DNA of 64,000 nt from Leucobacter tenebrionis (GCF_019884725.1 NZ_CP082322.1:2418001-2482000), one strand, 5' to 3'; positions 16,913-26,187 are shown, counted from the first letter of the stretch. Program-made: numbers and translations. Notes: generated by a model from the sequence alone, not told the origin.

Positions 16913-19792
16913 ATGAGCGAAGCAGCCGAGTCTGAGGTGCAGACGTTGGCGAACCCGTACAGCTCCGTCGTGCTCCCCGAGCTGGGCGAGGACCGGGTTC
17001 CCGATGTGTCCGTGGTCATCATCTGCTACAACGATGCCGAGCACCTGCCGTCGGCGGTCGAATCGGTGCGCATCCAGACGCTCGAGAACGTCGAGATCCT
17101 CATCTGCGACGATCACTCCACCGACGATACTCCCGCCGTCGCGGCCGCTCTGTGCGCCGAGGACAGCCGGATCTCGTACCACCGCCTCGAAGTGAACTCA
17201 GGAGGATGCGGAGGACCGCGTAATCGGGGCATCCGCGAGGCCCGCGGCCGCTACCTCATGTTCCTCGACTCGGACGATCAGCTCGAGCGACACGCCTGCA
17301 AGAACATGATGCTCGCAGCCGAGCGCGACGGGAGCGAACTCGTCACGGGGCTCATGCAGCGGAGGTATCTCGACGGATCGGGGATCCGCGAGCCGTGGTA
17401 CGGCTGGCTGTACACGGAGCGCCGTCTGCTGCAGAGCATCGCCGATTTCCCGGAGCTCATCCACGACACGACCGCGACCAACAAGCTGTACAGGCGCGAG
17501 TTCTTCGACCGTACGGGCCTGCGGTTCCCCGAGGATATGCACTACGAGGACATCGCCTTCTCCGCGAAGGCCCTCTGCAGCGCTCGGGGGATCAGCGTCA
17601 TCCCCGAGTACATCTACTTCTGGAACGTGTATCCCTCCGAGACCCGGGAGTCGATCACCAACCAGAGAGATGACGAGAAGAATCTCCGAGACCGCATGTT
17701 CGCGATCGATATCGCGCAGTCGGAATACGAGGCCGTGTCCGACGAACTGCGCGAGGAGATGGAGCTCAAGATCCTGAAGCACCATCTGCGCCTCTACCTG
17801 AACGACATTCCGAAGTACGACGACGAGCGCGCGGCCGCGATCGTCCATGCGGTGCTGCCGTACGTCGAGAAGATCAATCTCGAGACGGTCGAGAAGCTGA
17901 ACCTCGGTGAGCGGGCGCTCTACGCGGCCCTCTTCACGGGGGATATCGAGGCCGTCAAACGCTGCATGCTCGTCGGGCGGCACGGGTCCGTCGGCGGCGA
18001 GGTGGTCGCGGCCGAGGGCGGTGCGTTCTGGAGGCCGGGTCCCTCGGGCGAGCGCCCCGTCGGCTCGCCGATGGCGGCCGCGCTGAGCGATTTCAGCCAG
18101 ACCCACTACGTCGAGCAGGCGCACACCCAGATCTCGTACGCGTATGTGCTCACCGAGGTCAATGTCGAGAACGACAAGCTCATCCTGCGCGGGATCGCGT
18201 CCGATCCGCTCGGCAAATTGAAACTACCGGGAAGCGCCTTGAGGATCGGTCTGCGGAAGTTCGGCGAGGGGACCACCTTCTCCGATTACGTGCCGCTCGT
18301 CGCAGCGGGCGACCAGGTCACCTGGAGCGTCGAACTGCCGCTGCCGCGGCGCAATTCATTGAGGGAGCGGGCCGACCGCGAGTTCTACGTCGATACGAGG
18401 CTCGCGGGCGGATCGACGAACTCCGCCCCGCTGCGCATGGCGCCCAGCCTCGAGGGCGAGTTGCAGGCCATCGTCGACCGCACGCTCATGGGGCGGATGC
18501 TGCGGGACCGCTGGTCGTTCCAGGCCGGGTTCCGCGACATGGCGCTCCTCAAGGTGGATATCTCGCCGTGGGGCGATTTCGTGCGACGCACGGCGAAGGG
18601 AGCCGTCAAGTACCTGCCCGGCCGGAAATGGATGGCCGCTCGACTGGACGATCTGCGCAACCCGTACTCCTCCCTCAACCGGGATACCGTCTACCCGCTC
18701 ATGCGACGCTTCCCGATCAAGGACGACCTGGCGCTGTTCGAAGCCAACATGGGGTCTTCGGTCTTCGACAATCCCCGAGCGGTGTTCGAGCAGCTGAGGC
18801 GCAGCAATCCCGAGATCAACGCGGTCTGGGCGGTCAACGGCAACCCGCGGCTCGATGCCGAACTCGGTTCCGCACCGCGCGTTCAGCGCGGGTCGCTCCG
18901 ATACCTCTGGATGCTCGCCCGGGCGAAGTACATCGTCGACAACCAGTCGCTGCCCAATTACTTCGTGAAGCGCGACGAGCAGCGGTATCTGCAGACCTGG
19001 CACGGTATTCCCTATAAGAAGATCGGCTTCGACCTGGTGCTCACCATGTCCAAGCAGGAGCAGAAGCGGGTGAGCGAGGCGGTGGCCGCCTGGGACGGGC
19101 TCGTCTCGCCGAGCGACTACTTCGAAGAGGTCTTCCTCCCCGCCTTCGACTACCACGGTCCGCTCATCCGCGGCGGGTACCCGCGCAACGACGTGCTGCT
19201 GCAGCTCGCGGAGCGCAAGCGCGAGCTGCGAGCGAAGCTCGACATCGGGGCGGATCGCAAGGTCGTGCTCTACGCCCCCACGTTCCGCGATGGAACGCGG
19301 GGCAAGCGCGATGAGGAGCTGCACTTCGACATCGAGAAGTGGGACGAACGGTTCGGCGACGACGTCACCCTGCTCATCCGCTCCCACTACCTCAATCGGT
19401 TCTCGATCCCCGAGCGTTTCAAGGGCCGCTGCATCGACGTCTCCGACTACGGTGACGTTGCGGAGCTGTACGCCATCTCCGACGTGCTCGTCACGGACTA
19501 CTCCTCGGTGATGTTCGACTTCGCGCTGCTGGGCAGACCGATCGTGATCTTCGCACCCGATTACGAGGAGTTCACGACTCAGAGCCGCGGGGCGTACTTC
19601 GATCTCTCCGCGAATGCCCCCGGTGCCTTCACCCTGACGGAGGACGAGATGTTCAATGCAGTGCGGGCCGGACTGAGCGCCGACACCGCTTCCGCGGAGC
19701 TCCTCGATTTCCGGCGGAAGTTCTGCGGGGAAGAGGACGGGCGCGCCTCGGAACGCGCGGTGCAGTTCTTGCTGAGCGGAGGGAACTCATGA
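16913..19792 (+). CDS. tagF: GT2 glycosyltransferase fused to CDP-glycerol glycerophosphotransferase (TagF)
   Basis: A 959-residue bifunctional protein. Residues about 30-260 are a GT2 domain (VSVVIICYNDAEHLPSAVES; metal-binding FLDSDDQLE at 117-125). Residues about 560-950 are a TagF-type domain that polymerises glycerol phosphate from CDP-glycerol: TWHGIPYKKIG with the catalytic His697, a second His in LLIRSHYLNRF, and VTDYSSVMFDFALLGRPIV from residue 860. The ATG at 16913 is chosen; GAAGGAG ends 12 nt upstream, and the in-frame TTG at 16904 would be too close. The next gene overlaps its stop (ATGA). Together with the TagGH-like exporter it suggests a teichoic-acid-like wall polymer. Confidence 0.9.
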   Translation: MSEAAESEVQTLANPYSSVVLPELGEDRVPDVSVVIICYNDAEHLPSAVESVRIQTLENVEILICDDHSTDDTPAVAAALCAEDSRISYHRLEVNSGGCGGPRNRGIREARGRYLMFLDSDDQLERHACKNMMLAAERDGSELVTGLMQRRYLDGSGIREPWYGWLYTERRLLQSIADFPELIHDTTATNKLYRREFFDRTGLRFPEDMHYEDIAFSAKALCSARGISVIPEYIYFWNVYPSETRESITNQRDDEKNLRDRMFAIDIAQSEYEAVSDELREEMELKILKHHLRLYLNDIPKYDDERAAAIVHAVLPYVEKINLETVEKLNLGERALYAALFTGDIEAVKRCMLVGRHGSVGGEVVAAEGGAFWRPGPSGERPVGSPMAAALSDFSQTHYVEQAHTQISYAYVLTEVNVENDKLILRGIASDPLGKLKLPGSALRIGLRKFGEGTTFSDYVPLVAAGDQVTWSVELPLPRRNSLRERADREFYVDTRLAGGSTNSAPLRMAPSLEGELQAIVDRTLMGRMLRDRWSFQAGFRDMALLKVDISPWGDFVRRTAKGAVKYLPGRKWMAARLDDLRNPYSSLNRDTVYPLMRRFPIKDDLALFEANMGSSVFDNPRAVFEQLRRSNPEINAVWAVNGNPRLDAELGSAPRVQRGSLRYLWMLARAKYIVDNQSLPNYFVKRDEQRYLQTWHGIPYKKIGFDLVLTMSKQEQKRVSEAVAAWDGLVSPSDYFEEVFLPAFDYHGPLIRGGYPRNDVLLQLAERKRELRAKLDIGADRKVVLYAPTFRDGTRGKRDEELHFDIEKWDERFGDDVTLLIRSHYLNRFSIPERFKGRCIDVSDYGDVAELYAISDVLVTDYSSVMFDFALLGRPIVIFAPDYEEFTTQSRGAYFDLSANAPGAFTLTEDEMFNAVRAGLSADTASAELLDFRRKFCGEEDGRASERAVQFLLSGGNS

Positions 19793-20946
19793 GGAAGCCG
19801 TCGCGCATCATCTTCGTCCAGAACCGGCTCGACGACCTCGGGGGCGTCTCCCGCTGGTGCGCGACGATCTCGGCGGAACTGCTCGAGCGCGGATACTCGG
19901 TCGAGATCGGCGGTGTCGTGCCGGCCCCCGATGACGAGCGCGCCGGCTACTACTCGGATGCCATCCGCACCTGGACGCTCTCGCCCGGGGCTCGGCCGCA
20001 CCCTGACGATTACGGCTCCTTCTTCGGAAGGAACCGGTTCAACCGGGCTGAGAGCCGTTTCCAGCACGGTGTCAGGAGCAGCGCGAGGAAGATCCTTCGC
20101 GGTTACGGACACGACGATCTGATGATCTTCACCCAGATCTTCGCCAGGGAGAGCTTCGCCCCGGCCTTCGGCGACCTGGAGTTCCGGGATCGCCCGAGAA
20201 CTATCGGGCAGTACCACAGCTCGTTCTCCCTGGCGACGGCCGACGGTGACCGGAGGCGGGCGCTCGACGCCTACCGCAACGACGATCTCTTCTCCTGCCT
20301 GACTCCGGAGGACGCCGAGCTCTTCACGCGCTACGGCCTCAACAACTCGATATCGGTCGACAACCCGGTGACGCTGCCGGGAGAAGCGAGCATGGCGGCC
20401 CTCGAAGCGCCCATCGCGGTGTCGCTCAGCCGATACGACTCCATCAAACAGGTGGACCACATGGTGAAGGCCTGGGCGCTCGTGCACCGCGAGGCCCCGG
20501 AGTGGCAGCTCCATCTGTACGGCAGCGGTCCGCTCGAGGACGAACTGCGGCAGGAGATCGTCGACGCGGGGCTCGATGGCAGCGTGCGCCTCATGGGACC
20601 AACCGACCGGCCCGCCGAGGTGCTCTCGAACGCCAGCATTTCGCTGAACAGTTCGAGGCACGAGGGTTTCGGGCTGGCGCTCGGCGAGGCCGCGCTGCTC
20701 GGCGTACCGAGCGTGGCCTACGCGTGCAGCCCCGGTGTGGAAGAGGTCGTCCGCGACGGGGAGACCGGCGTGGTGGTGCCCGCGAACGACGTGAGCGCCC
20801 TGGCGCACGGCATTCTCTCGCTGATCCGCGATCCGCAGCTGCGCCGGCAGTACGGTGCCGCCGCTCGCGAATATGTGAGCGAGCGCTTCGGAGTGCAGCG
20901 CGTGGTCGACCAGTGGGAGCGCGTGTTCGAGAACGTCTACCGCTGA
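19789..20946 (+). CDS. GT4 glycosyltransferase coupled to tagF
   Basis: A 385-residue GT-B enzyme whose ATG overlaps the tagF stop (ATGA). The N-terminal segment IIFVQNRLDDLGGVSRWCAT is typical for GT4 enzymes, as is the retaining GT4 motif NSSRHEGFGLALGEAALLGV with the EX7E pair (Glu in HEGFG and in LGEA). ACSPGVEEVVRDGETGVVV forms the donor-side loop. Such partners of TagF commonly decorate or prime the polymer, for example by adding alpha-linked glucose or GlcNAc. The donor is unknown. A strong stem-loop lies after the stop. Confidence 0.86.
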   Translation: MRKPSRIIFVQNRLDDLGGVSRWCATISAELLERGYSVEIGGVVPAPDDERAGYYSDAIRTWTLSPGARPHPDDYGSFFGRNRFNRAESRFQHGVRSSARKILRGYGHDDLMIFTQIFARESFAPAFGDLEFRDRPRTIGQYHSSFSLATADGDRRRALDAYRNDDLFSCLTPEDAELFTRYGLNNSISVDNPVTLPGEASMAALEAPIAVSLSRYDSIKQVDHMVKAWALVHREAPEWQLHLYGSGPLEDELRQEIVDAGLDGSVRLMGPTDRPAEVLSNASISLNSSRHEGFGLALGEAALLGVPSVAYACSPGVEEVVRDGETGVVVPANDVSALAHGILSLIRDPQLRRQYGAAAREYVSERFGVQRVVDQWERVFENVYR

Positions 20947-20970
20947 GCCGCCGCACGAAGCGACTCGTTC

Positions 20971-21004
20971 GAGCCCCGGCGCCGGATCGGTGACGCCGGG
21001 GCTC
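20971..21004. terminator. Bidirectional terminator between the GT4 gene and the exporter operon
   Basis: GAGCCCCGGCG (20971-20981) and CGCCGGGGCTC (20994-21004) form a perfect 11-bp stem with a 12-nt loop. It lies between two converging genes and would stop transcription from both sides. Confidence 0.75.
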
Positions 21005-21014
21005 GGGTCGTTCT

Positions 21015-22187
21015 TCAGCCCAGGGACGGTGCCGGCTGCGCGTCCGGCTGCTCTCGAGGAGCGAAGGTGAGGCCGTCCTCGAGGGTGAAGGTGGCCGTGC
21101 CGTTCTGGAAGTCCAGCATCCGCGGCTTGTCGTCCTCGAGCCACCCCCCGTACGGGTGGCCGGCGAGGTATCCCCACGGGCCCGTCGGACCGCCGTGCTT
21201 GAGGTACGACGTGAGGAAGATGTCTCTCGTGAGGCCGACGGTGCGGCGCTCGTCGCCGTCGAGGTACGAGGTGATGATGCCCCACTGGAACTCCTGGTAC
21301 GAGCCGCCGCCGTTGGCGTCGGTCTCGATCCGCGGGCCCAGGGGCTTGCCGAACCTGCCGGGCTTCTCGAGGTAGACCTCGGCGAAGTCGCCGGTGATCG
21401 GGAAGCGGTCGTCGTCGGCCGACGAGGAGTCGGCGGCCGCGCCGTTGAGGTGCAGCACGGCCTCCTCGATCGGCCCGTCGAACACGATGCGCCCGTGGTC
21501 GAGCACGACGCCCCGCTCGCAGAGGCGGCGCACCTGGGAGACGCTGTGGCTGACGATGAACATCGTCTTGCCCTGCTCGCGCATCTCCATCATCTTCTGG
21601 TCGCACTTCTGCCTGAACTGCGCGTCGCCGACCGAGAGCACCTCGTCGACGAGCAGCACGTCGACTTCGGTGTGCACGGCGACGGAGAACCCGAGGCGGG
21701 CGTACATGCCCGACGAGTATCGCTTCACCTCGGTGTCGATGAACTCCCCGATCTCGGAGAACTCGAGGATGCTCTCGAAGCGCTCGTCGGTCTCCTCCTT
21801 CGACATGCCGAGGATCGCCGCGTTCAGGTAGACGTTCTGCCGCCCGGAGAGGTCGGGATGGAAGCCGGCGCCGACCTCGAGGAGACCCGCGATTCGACCG
21901 CGAGTGCGCACCCAGCCCTGATCGGGGCGGAGCACACCGGAGAGCAGCTTGAGGGTCGTCGACTTGCCCGAGCCGTTCCGGCCCATGATCGCGATCGACT
22001 CGCCCTCGGCGACCTGGAGGCTGAGATGATCGACCGCGTTGAAGCTCGTCTTGAGCTGCTTGCGCTTCAACCAGGCCACGAACGACTCCTTGAAGGAGTG
22101 CGTGTGGTTGATGTTGAAGGACTTGCAGACGTCTTCGAAGACGATCGCCGGCTTGCGGTTGTCTTCGTGGTCAGAGGCGTTGGGCAA
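21015..22187 (-). CDS. tagH: TagH-type polysaccharide exporter ATPase with two C-terminal LGFP-like repeats
   Basis: A 390-residue ABC ATPase. Walker A is GRNGSGKST at 69-77, the signature RYSSGM at 156-161, Walker B VLLVDE at 177-182, and the switch His at 214. This matches the teichoic acid or O-antigen exporter class (TagH/Wzt). Residues about 278-375 are an extra domain. It reads as two LGFP-type repeats: FGKPLG followed by SYQEFQWGIITSY, then LTSYLKHGGPTGPWGYLAGHP followed by MLDFQNGTATF. The gene overlaps the permease gene by 17 nt. By analogy with Wzt the C-terminal domain may recognise the exported polymer. Confidence 0.87.
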   Translation of the reverse strand: MPNASDHEDNRKPAIVFEDVCKSFNINHTHSFKESFVAWLKRKQLKTSFNAVDHLSLQVAEGESIAIMGRNGSGKSTTLKLLSGVLRPDQGWVRTRGRIAGLLEVGAGFHPDLSGRQNVYLNAAILGMSKEETDERFESILEFSEIGEFIDTEVKRYSSGMYARLGFSVAVHTEVDVLLVDEVLSVGDAQFRQKCDQKMMEMREQGKTMFIVSHSVSQVRRLCERGVVLDHGRIVFDGPIEEAVLHLNGAAADSSSADDDRFPITGDFAEVYLEKPGRFGKPLGPRIETDANGGGSYQEFQWGIITSYLDGDERRTVGLTRDIFLTSYLKHGGPTGPWGYLAGHPYGGWLEDDKPRMLDFQNGTATFTLEDGLTFAPREQPDAQPAPSLG

Positions 22188-23037
22188 AGGACCCCTCCAG
22201 CTTGCGGAATACGAACTGGCCGAGCACGAGCGTGAAGATCGTCAGGCCGATGCCGATGAACGTGTTGATGAGGAGGTCGCCGGGCCTCGGCACGTCGGGG
22301 GCCAGCGGATGCCAGAAGACGTCGTGGAAGAGCTCTACCGCGGTGGTCATCGGGTTCGCCATGAACAGGTGGTAGAGCCACGAGGGCGCCCGCTCGTACA
22401 CCATGGTCCACGAGTACAGCACCGGGGATGCCCAGGTGGAGAACATGAGGATGAGGTCGACGAAGTTCCTCGCATCCCGGTACGCGACGTTGATCGCTCC
22501 GAAGAACAGGCCCAGGCCGAGCGCGAACAGCACGATGATCGCGACGCCGGTGATGAAGGCGAGGACCTGCAGCCAGCTGACCGTCCAACCGCACAGCAGC
22601 ACCACCACGAGCAGCAGCACCGCCTGCGGGAGGAAGTGGACGAGGGCGACGCCGACGGCGGAGACGGGGAACAGCTCGCGCGGCAGATAGATCTTCTGCA
22701 CGAGGGCGCGGTTGTCGACGATGGCGCTCGTGGTGTTGCGCAGCACCTCCCCGAACAGGTTGACGGCGACGATCCCCGCGAACAGATAGATGGGGAAGAA
22801 CGCGATGTCGCGGTGGGCCTGCATGATGACCCCGATGACGAGGTAGTACATGAGGAACTGGGCGCCGGGGCGGATGTACGACCAGACCCAGCCGAGCACC
22901 GAGCCGTAGTATCGCGTCGCAATCCCCTTGTTGAGGAGCAGCGACAGCAGATACCGATGGCGGAATACATCGATGAGCCCCTTGCTCTTACCCGGAGTGT
23001 CGAACTCGGGATCGTTGAGCGCTGAGTATTGGGTCAC
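22171..23037 (-). CDS. tagG: TagG/Wzm-type polysaccharide exporter permease
   Basis: A 288-residue ABC-2 permease with six helices. Typical elements are the N-terminal amphipathic segment before GSVLGWVWSYIRPGAQFLMY, the central YLPRELFPVSAVG motif, and the RDARNFVDLILMFSTWASPV segment near helix 5. It pairs with the TagH-like ATPase encoded by the overlapping next gene. The pair would export a lipid-linked polymer, most plausibly the product of the GT2-TagF locus on the other side. The upstream gene (LpxA-like) lies 36 nt away on the same strand and may share its transcript. Confidence 0.87.
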   Translation of the reverse strand: MTQYSALNDPEFDTPGKSKGLIDVFRHRYLLSLLLNKGIATRYYGSVLGWVWSYIRPGAQFLMYYLVIGVIMQAHRDIAFFPIYLFAGIVAVNLFGEVLRNTTSAIVDNRALVQKIYLPRELFPVSAVGVALVHFLPQAVLLLVVVLLCGWTVSWLQVLAFITGVAIIVLFALGLGLFFGAINVAYRDARNFVDLILMFSTWASPVLYSWTMVYERAPSWLYHLFMANPMTTAVELFHDVFWHPLAPDVPRPGDLLINTFIGIGLTIFTLVLGQFVFRKLEGSFAQRL

Positions 23038-23073
23038 GAACGTGAAGTTTACCTCTTCATCCAGGGCGTCTGC

Positions 23074-23805
23074 TCAAGAGGCCAAGGCGGTGGCCACCGG
23101 GCGCAGTTCGGCTTGGGAGGCCCACCAGGTCGCGATGCCGCTCAGCGTTCCGAGCTCCGACGATCCCGGATCGGCGTCGGTGAGGAGATCCCCCGAGCGG
23201 TAGCGCGCGAGCAGCACCTCGGCCAGGCGGGGATCGTGCCCGGCTCGCTCGAGACCCACCGCGTTCACGCCCGCGAGGCGGGGCGGCGTGCCGTAGACCT
23301 TCGCGAACGGGGGCACATCGCGGGTGACGGGGGTGCCCATGCCGACCATGGCGCCGGGGGCGATGATGCGGCGCTGGTGCACGACGGCGTTCATGCCGAT
23401 GTTCACCCGATCCCCGATCACGCAGTGGCCGCCGATCGAGACGCCGGCCGAGACGGTCGCATCGTCGCCCAGGAGCACGTCGTGAGCCAGGTAAGCGCGA
23501 TTCAGCACCCAGCTGCGGGAGCCCACGGTGGTCTCCCGGTAGGTGCCCTGATGGATCACGGCCCCCTCGCGGATCACCGCGCCCGATCGGATGCGCACCC
23601 CCGCGTGCTGCAGGTCGCCGCTCCAGGCGGCGTTCTGGGGCAGGCTCGACATCTCGGGCGGAGCGCCGATCTGGGCCCCCGGCCCGATCCAGACGTCGTC
23701 CTCGATCGTGCAGGGGCCGAGGATGACGGCCCCCGGCCCGATCTTCACGTTGCTGCCGAGGGTGACGCCCTCGCCGATGACCGCGTGGGGGCTGATATCG
23801 CTCAT
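23074..23805 (-). CDS. LpxA-like left-handed beta-helix acyltransferase
   Basis: A 243-residue hexapeptide-repeat enzyme that aligns along its length with LpxA, the UDP-GlcNAc acyltransferase of lipid A synthesis. The catalytic His of LpxA corresponds to His108 in YLAHDVLLGDD. The other conserved histidines are His127 and His143 (VVHQRRIIAPG). DVPPFAKVYGTPPRLAGVNA matches the LpxA C-terminal region. At the position of E. coli Gly173, the acyl-length ruler, there is Met156, which favours shorter acyl groups. An actinobacterium of this type should have no lipid A, so the substrate is probably a 3-amino sugar nucleotide or a wall sugar. The start has a leaderless -10 box. Confidence 0.83.
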   Translation of the reverse strand: MSDISPHAVIGEGVTLGSNVKIGPGAVILGPCTIEDDVWIGPGAQIGAPPEMSSLPQNAAWSGDLQHAGVRIRSGAVIREGAVIHQGTYRETTVGSRSWVLNRAYLAHDVLLGDDATVSAGVSIGGHCVIGDRVNIGMNAVVHQRRIIAPGAMVGMGTPVTRDVPPFAKVYGTPPRLAGVNAVGLERAGHDPRLAEVLLARYRSGDLLTDADPGSSELGTLSGIATWWASQAELRPVATALAS

Positions 23806-23812
23806 GGCATCG

Positions 23813-23818
23813 AGCTTA
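23813..23818 (-). promoter_or_regulatory. -10 box of leaderless LpxA-like gene promoter
   Basis: On the minus strand TAAGCT is followed by 7 nt and the ATG at 23805, with no ribosome binding site. Confidence 0.5.
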
Positions 23819-23836
23819 GTGCGCGCGCCGCGCTCC

Positions 23837-25816
23837 TCAGCAGGAGACCCGGTAGAGCGCCGCCTCTCCCTCGCGGTCGATCTCGGTGAGGATCGGCGAG
23901 TGTTCGAGGCCCTTCATCTGCTCGAAGGGGCCCTCGCGCGTCGGATCGTTCTCGAAGATGTAGTCGGTGCCGAAGTCGAGCACGTACTCGACGCCGATCT
24001 CGGCCGAGAGCGCGCAGGCGGCTGCGGGGTCGGGCACGAGGGCGCCGACGAACTCGTAGTAGCGCGGATCGTAGGTGCCGTTGGCGTGGGGGAAGAACAC
24101 CGGGCGATCGGCCAGCGCGTAGGCCAGGGCGCTGCCGTTGAGCGGGTTGTTCGCGATCAGCGCGCCCTCGGGCACCTCCGAGGGGAGGCGCTCGAGAAGC
24201 CGCAGCTCGTCGGTGCTGAGCGACGTGCCCTTCTCTGCGTCGTAGCGCACCTGCACCTCTCGCAGAGCCGAGTCGCTGCCCGCCTGACCCAGTGCGACGA
24301 GGAAGACGAGGGCTGCGGCTGTCAGGCCCCGCGCTGCTCGGCGGGGGCGGGCTGAGAACGATGCGGCGAGGCGCCGCAGGCCCGGCCTGAGCATGGCCCA
24401 CCCGGCCGATGCGCCGAGCACGGCCAGCGGGAACGCTCCGAAGGGCACGAGCGAGGCGAGCCTGCGGGGATCGTTGTACCAGGGGTTCAGGAAGAGCGTG
24501 CGCCAGTCGGAGGAGGGGAAGCCGTCTGCGATGAGGTAGAACGCGGCGAGAGCCGCTGCGCTGCCGACGGCCCAGCGCAGCGGCCGGAAGCGCCAGGCGA
24601 GCGCGGCGCCGAGCAGCACGAGCGCGGAGACCGCCCAGGCGTGGCCCTCCAGGTAGGGCGTGCCCCCGAGGATCTCGAGGGCGGCTCGCTTCGGTCCGTA
24701 GAAGCCCTCCCACTTGTTATCGCTCGTACGCCCCGCGATCCACGCCACGGCGGCGAGCGCCACGAAGGCGATCACCCCGATCGCGGCGCCGAGGCTGCGC
24801 GCCCAGCGGGGGAACCGGCTCGACGCGCGCTGGCCGCCGGGCCCGGCGACAGCACCCCCGCGCCAGGCGCGCACCGCCGCGAACAGCACCGGGAATGCGG
24901 CCCACACCAGCAGAGTGTGGAGCGCGCTGGGGTGCGCGAGCACGGCGGCCCCGAGCGCACCGAGCAGGAGCAACCAGCGGGTCGCGCTCTGCAGCGGCAT
25001 CGCCCGACGGGCGGGGCCCAGGTTCAGCAGCTGCAGCACCGCCACGAACAGGAACGGCAGCAGCGCGAGCGAGAGCAGGTTGGGGTAGAGCACCCCGTAG
25101 CCCGTGAGGAACAGCGGGAAGTTCGCGAACGCCGCCGAGAGCGCCCCCGAGATCGCGGTCACCCGCGTGCTCGGGCCGGCGATCGCGCGTCCGAGGGCGA
25201 CGGCGCCGATCGGCCAGACCACGGCGGCGACGGCGAGAAGCGCGCCGTTGGTCGCGAGGGGGATCGTGGCGCCGCTCAGCTGCGCCACGAGCGCGACGTA
25301 GGCGTGCCAGAGAGTCGGATAGAAGACCGGTGCTCCCGGAGAGATGAGATCCACGGCCAGCGGCGTCGCCGACCCCGAATCGAGGATGTCGCGCACCTCG
25401 TTGAGGTGGAAGATCGCGTCGAATGTCTGAGACACCGCTCCGGGGGATCCGAGCCCCGCGAGCACTGAGAGCGCGATCGCGCCTCCGCCGACGGCGGCCG
25501 CTCCGACCGGCAGCCAGAAGGACCTCGTGAAGGATCGCGCGCGCTCCGCCCGGACGGGCCCGATCCACCGGCGCAGCACGAGCAGTACGAGCGCGAGCGC
25601 GAGCGCGCAGCCGAGGGCCGGCAGCAGCGACCAGCCGAGTCCGGCGAACGGGGCTGCGATGCTGGCGAGCGCGAGGGCGGCGAATCCAGCGGGAATCGCC
25701 ACGACTGCCGCGGTGAACCCGCGCAGGCGGAGCGCGAGCGCCGCCGGGGCTCCGAGCACGGCGATGATCGCGACGGCGATCAGGGACGCGGCGGCGAGCG
25801 AGAGCCAGGTCATCAC
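23837..25816 (-). CDS. DUF6541-like large membrane protein
   Basis: A 659-residue protein with about 14 hydrophobic helices, resembling DUF6541 membrane proteins found in actinobacterial cell-wall loci. Visible landmarks are FDAIFHLNEVRDILDSGSAT in the first large loop, YPTLWHAYVALVAQL, TGYGVLYPNLLSLALLP, and a C-terminal extracytoplasmic part with NNPLNGSALAYALADRP. The layout recalls GT-C glycosyltransferases, with acidic residues in the first outer loop, but I cannot confirm catalysis. GTG 25816 overlaps the DUF2304 stop; ATG 25813 is the alternative. It is encoded with DUF2304 and a DPM-like GT2. Confidence 0.7.
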   Translation of the reverse strand: MMTWLSLAAASLIAVAIIAVLGAPAALALRLRGFTAAVVAIPAGFAALALASIAAPFAGLGWSLLPALGCALALALVLLVLRRWIGPVRAERARSFTRSFWLPVGAAAVGGGAIALSVLAGLGSPGAVSQTFDAIFHLNEVRDILDSGSATPLAVDLISPGAPVFYPTLWHAYVALVAQLSGATIPLATNGALLAVAAVVWPIGAVALGRAIAGPSTRVTAISGALSAAFANFPLFLTGYGVLYPNLLSLALLPFLFVAVLQLLNLGPARRAMPLQSATRWLLLLGALGAAVLAHPSALHTLLVWAAFPVLFAAVRAWRGGAVAGPGGQRASSRFPRWARSLGAAIGVIAFVALAAVAWIAGRTSDNKWEGFYGPKRAALEILGGTPYLEGHAWAVSALVLLGAALAWRFRPLRWAVGSAAALAAFYLIADGFPSSDWRTLFLNPWYNDPRRLASLVPFGAFPLAVLGASAGWAMLRPGLRRLAASFSARPRRAARGLTAAALVFLVALGQAGSDSALREVQVRYDAEKGTSLSTDELRLLERLPSEVPEGALIANNPLNGSALAYALADRPVFFPHANGTYDPRYYEFVGALVPDPAAACALSAEIGVEYVLDFGTDYIFENDPTREGPFEQMKGLEHSPILTEIDREGEAALYRVSC

Positions 25817-26187
25817 GGGGCGGCGCCCTCGTCGCCGTCTCGACGGTCGTTCTGCTCGCGGATGCGCGCCTCCATGAGTGCGACCGACCGCGCGAGGTCG
25901 GTGACCCTGGCGTCGGTGCGAGCCTTCGCGCGTACGACCGCGACCGCGAATGCGATCAGCGCCACGATGAAGAGGTAGAGCAGCAGATCGGTGCCGCGAC
26001 CGATGCCGAAGAAGTGCGCGACGTGCGTGAGCATGCCGGGGAAGAGGATCGCGGCGACAGCCGCGACGACGAAGACGATGGCGAAGAGGCGTTTGAGGGC
26101 GAGGGAGCGCTCGCCCGGGATGAATCGCAGGGCGAACGCCGCCGCCACGAAGACCGCCACGATGAGCAGGAGCTGGAAGAGAGTCAT
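25813..26187 (-). CDS. DUF2304 small membrane protein
   Basis: A 124-residue protein with three hydrophobic segments (residues about 3-20, 33-52, 67-85) and a charged C-terminal helix with DARVTDLARSVALMEARIRE, matching DUF2304. DUF2304 proteins are regularly encoded beside a polyprenyl-phosphate mannosyltransferase-like GT2, as here, and may help anchor that enzyme or move its product. It overlaps the DUF6541 gene and lies 7 nt after the GT2 gene, so the three form one operon. Confidence 0.8.
   Translation of the reverse strand: MTLFQLLLIVAVFVAAAFALRFIPGERSLALKRLFAIVFVVAAVAAILFPGMLTHVAHFFGIGRGTDLLLYLFIVALIAFAVAVVRAKARTDARVTDLARSVALMEARIREQNDRRDGDEGAAP

Noticed and set aside
21015-23037. The exporter pair as a drug-resistance transporter
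   Set aside because: The ATPase has the teichoic acid/O-antigen exporter class sequence and a C-terminal extension, and the genes sit among glycosyltransferases.
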